NCBI GenBank assembly: GCA_963733765.1
Contig: CAVTEI010000003.1
Span: 2,418,001-2,482,000 of the forward strand
DNA length: 64,000 bases
Direction of reading: 5' to 3'
Origin: DATKAS01 sp963733765
GTDB lineage: Bacteria; Actinomycetota; Acidimicrobiia; Acidimicrobiales; DATKAS01
The first letter of the stretch is position 1, and each line of letters starts with the position of its first letter. The position numbers and the translations under genes are program-made. Shown here in pieces: positions 63,258 to 64,000 of this stretch. The notes beneath the pieces are model-generated. The model saw only the letters and a list, made by a program, of their open reading frames with translations, made no database searches and was not told where the DNA came from.

Positions 63258-64000
63258 GTGCCGGCGCCGTCCGGCACGACCCGCGTCGCCGCGGTCATCG
63301 GCGACCCGATCAGCCACTCGCTTTCGCCGGTCATCTTCAACGCCGCGTTCGAGGCCGCCGGCCTCGATTGGGTGTTCGTCGCCCACCAGGTGCCTGCGGG
63401 CGAGACGGCTCGGGCCCTCGACGGCGTCCGCGCCATGGGCATCGCCGGGCTGTCGGTGACGATGCCCCACAAGGACGCCGCGTTCGCCGCCGTCGATGAA
63501 GTCACGGCCGAAGCGCGTGTGCTCGGCGCGGTGAATTGCGTGGAGAACCGTGACGGCTACCTCGTCGGCCACAACACGGACGGCGCCGGCCTCATTGCCG
63601 CGCTGGCCGCCGAGGGGGTGCCCGTCGACGGCCAGCGTTGTGTCGTCTTGGGTGCGGGCGGAGCCGCCCGCAGCGTGATCGCGGCGCTGGCTCGGGCGGG
63701 ATCGGAGGTGACGGTTGTGAACCGCTCGGCGGACCGGGCCCGAGCGGCGGCGGCCCTTGCGGGGGAGCGAGGCCGCGTCGGCGAGCAAGCGGACGTCGCT
63801 TCGGCCTCGATCGTGGTGAACGCAACGTCGGTGGGGATGGGTGGCGAGGGCCTCGTCGTGCCGCGCCGACCTGCTGTCTCGGGCTCAGGCGGTCGTGGAT
63901 CTCGTGTACCACCCCGTCGAGACCCCCCTTCTGACGGCCGCACGCGCTCGGGGAGCCCGGGCGATCGACGGAGTCGGGATGCTCGTCCATCAGGGTGCGC
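63258..64000 (+). CDS. aroE: Shikimate dehydrogenase, 3'-truncated (frame-shifted)
   Basis: Reduces 3-dehydroshikimate to shikimate with NADPH in the aromatic amino acid pathway. 'VAAVIGDPISHSLSPVIFNA' is the substrate-binding start, 'GLSVTMPHKDAAF' has the catalytic Lys, 'LGAVNCVENRDGYLVGHNTD' follows, and 'CVVLGAGGAARSVIAALA' is the NADP-binding loop. A +1 shift at 63858-63868 joins 'NATSVGMGGEGLVVP' to 'ADLLSRAQAVVDLVYHPVET', which continues to the window edge. GTG start 2 nt after the mltG stop. Confidence 0.92.
   Translation, partial: MPAPSGTTRVAAVIGDPISHSLSPVIFNAAFEAAGLDWVFVAHQVPAGETARALDGVRAMGIAGLSVTMPHKDAAFAAVDEVTAEARVLGAVNCVENRDGYLVGHNTDGAGLIAALAAEGVPVDGQRCVVLGAGGAARSVIAALARAGSEVTVVNRSADRARAAAALAGERGRVGEQADVASASIVVNATSVGMGGEGLVVPRRPAVSGSGGRGSRVPPRRDPPSDGRTRSGSPGDRRSRDARPSGC

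Overview
The window is very GC-rich and reads as an actinobacterial chromosome, most probably an Acidimicrobiia-type organism. The main evidence is gene order: a housekeeping backbone ruvC-ruvA-ruvB-queA-tgt-yajC-secD-secF-apt-rel, then hisS-aspS-rarA-alaS-ruvX-mltG-aroE. GTG starts are frequent, stop/start overlaps (GTGA, ATGA) are common, and several genes have a TAGNNT-type -10 box only 6-9 nt before the start codon, which suggests leaderless mRNAs. A mycothiol-type maleylpyruvate isomerase-family protein fits Actinobacteria. The assignment rests on gene content only.

Layout. 0-20.6 kb is accessory and stress-like: a truncated PRMT-like methyltransferase, a SHOCT protein, a SnoaL-like protein, an acetyltransferase, an arylsulfatase, a tandemly duplicated MalT/LuxR-type regulator with small CMD-like proteins, an AraC-type regulator, a K+ channel with a SulP transporter, a row of small DUF proteins, DUF2252, and a second SulP transporter. 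Seven genes or operons here carry the same 16-bp motif, TGCCGAATGCGGATAG, upstream and in the same orientation as the gene, so they look like one regulon. 20.7-23.8 kb holds a peroxiredoxin, an ABC exporter and an acetyltransferase. 23.8-35.5 kb is the ruv/queuosine/Sec/stringent-response block, with a LexA-type box over the ruvC start. 35.5-51.7 kb is an accessory block between rel and hisS. It contains a DinB-like gene and two 5'-end remnants of it, dispersed hairpin repeats, a Thr-rich lipoprotein, a TetR-controlled MFS pump with three operators at 21-bp spacing, a secreted lysozyme-like protein with two duplicated beta domains, a large LuxR regulator, a ring-cleavage gene pair and an arylsulfotransferase. 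51.7-64 kb returns to housekeeping genes, interrupted by a haloalkane dehalogenase and a luciferase-like monooxygenase.

Caution on sequence quality. Many genes, including essential ones (hisS, aspS, alaS, ruvB, secF), are broken by single-base shifts. About 23 of about 27 are +1, and 13 lie between 50.2 and 57.0 kb. Joining the frames restores full-length, family-like proteins, so I annotate these as single genes. I infer insertion-dominated sequence error rather than gene decay, but raw reads are needed to settle it. Residue numbers in such genes assume the corrected frame.
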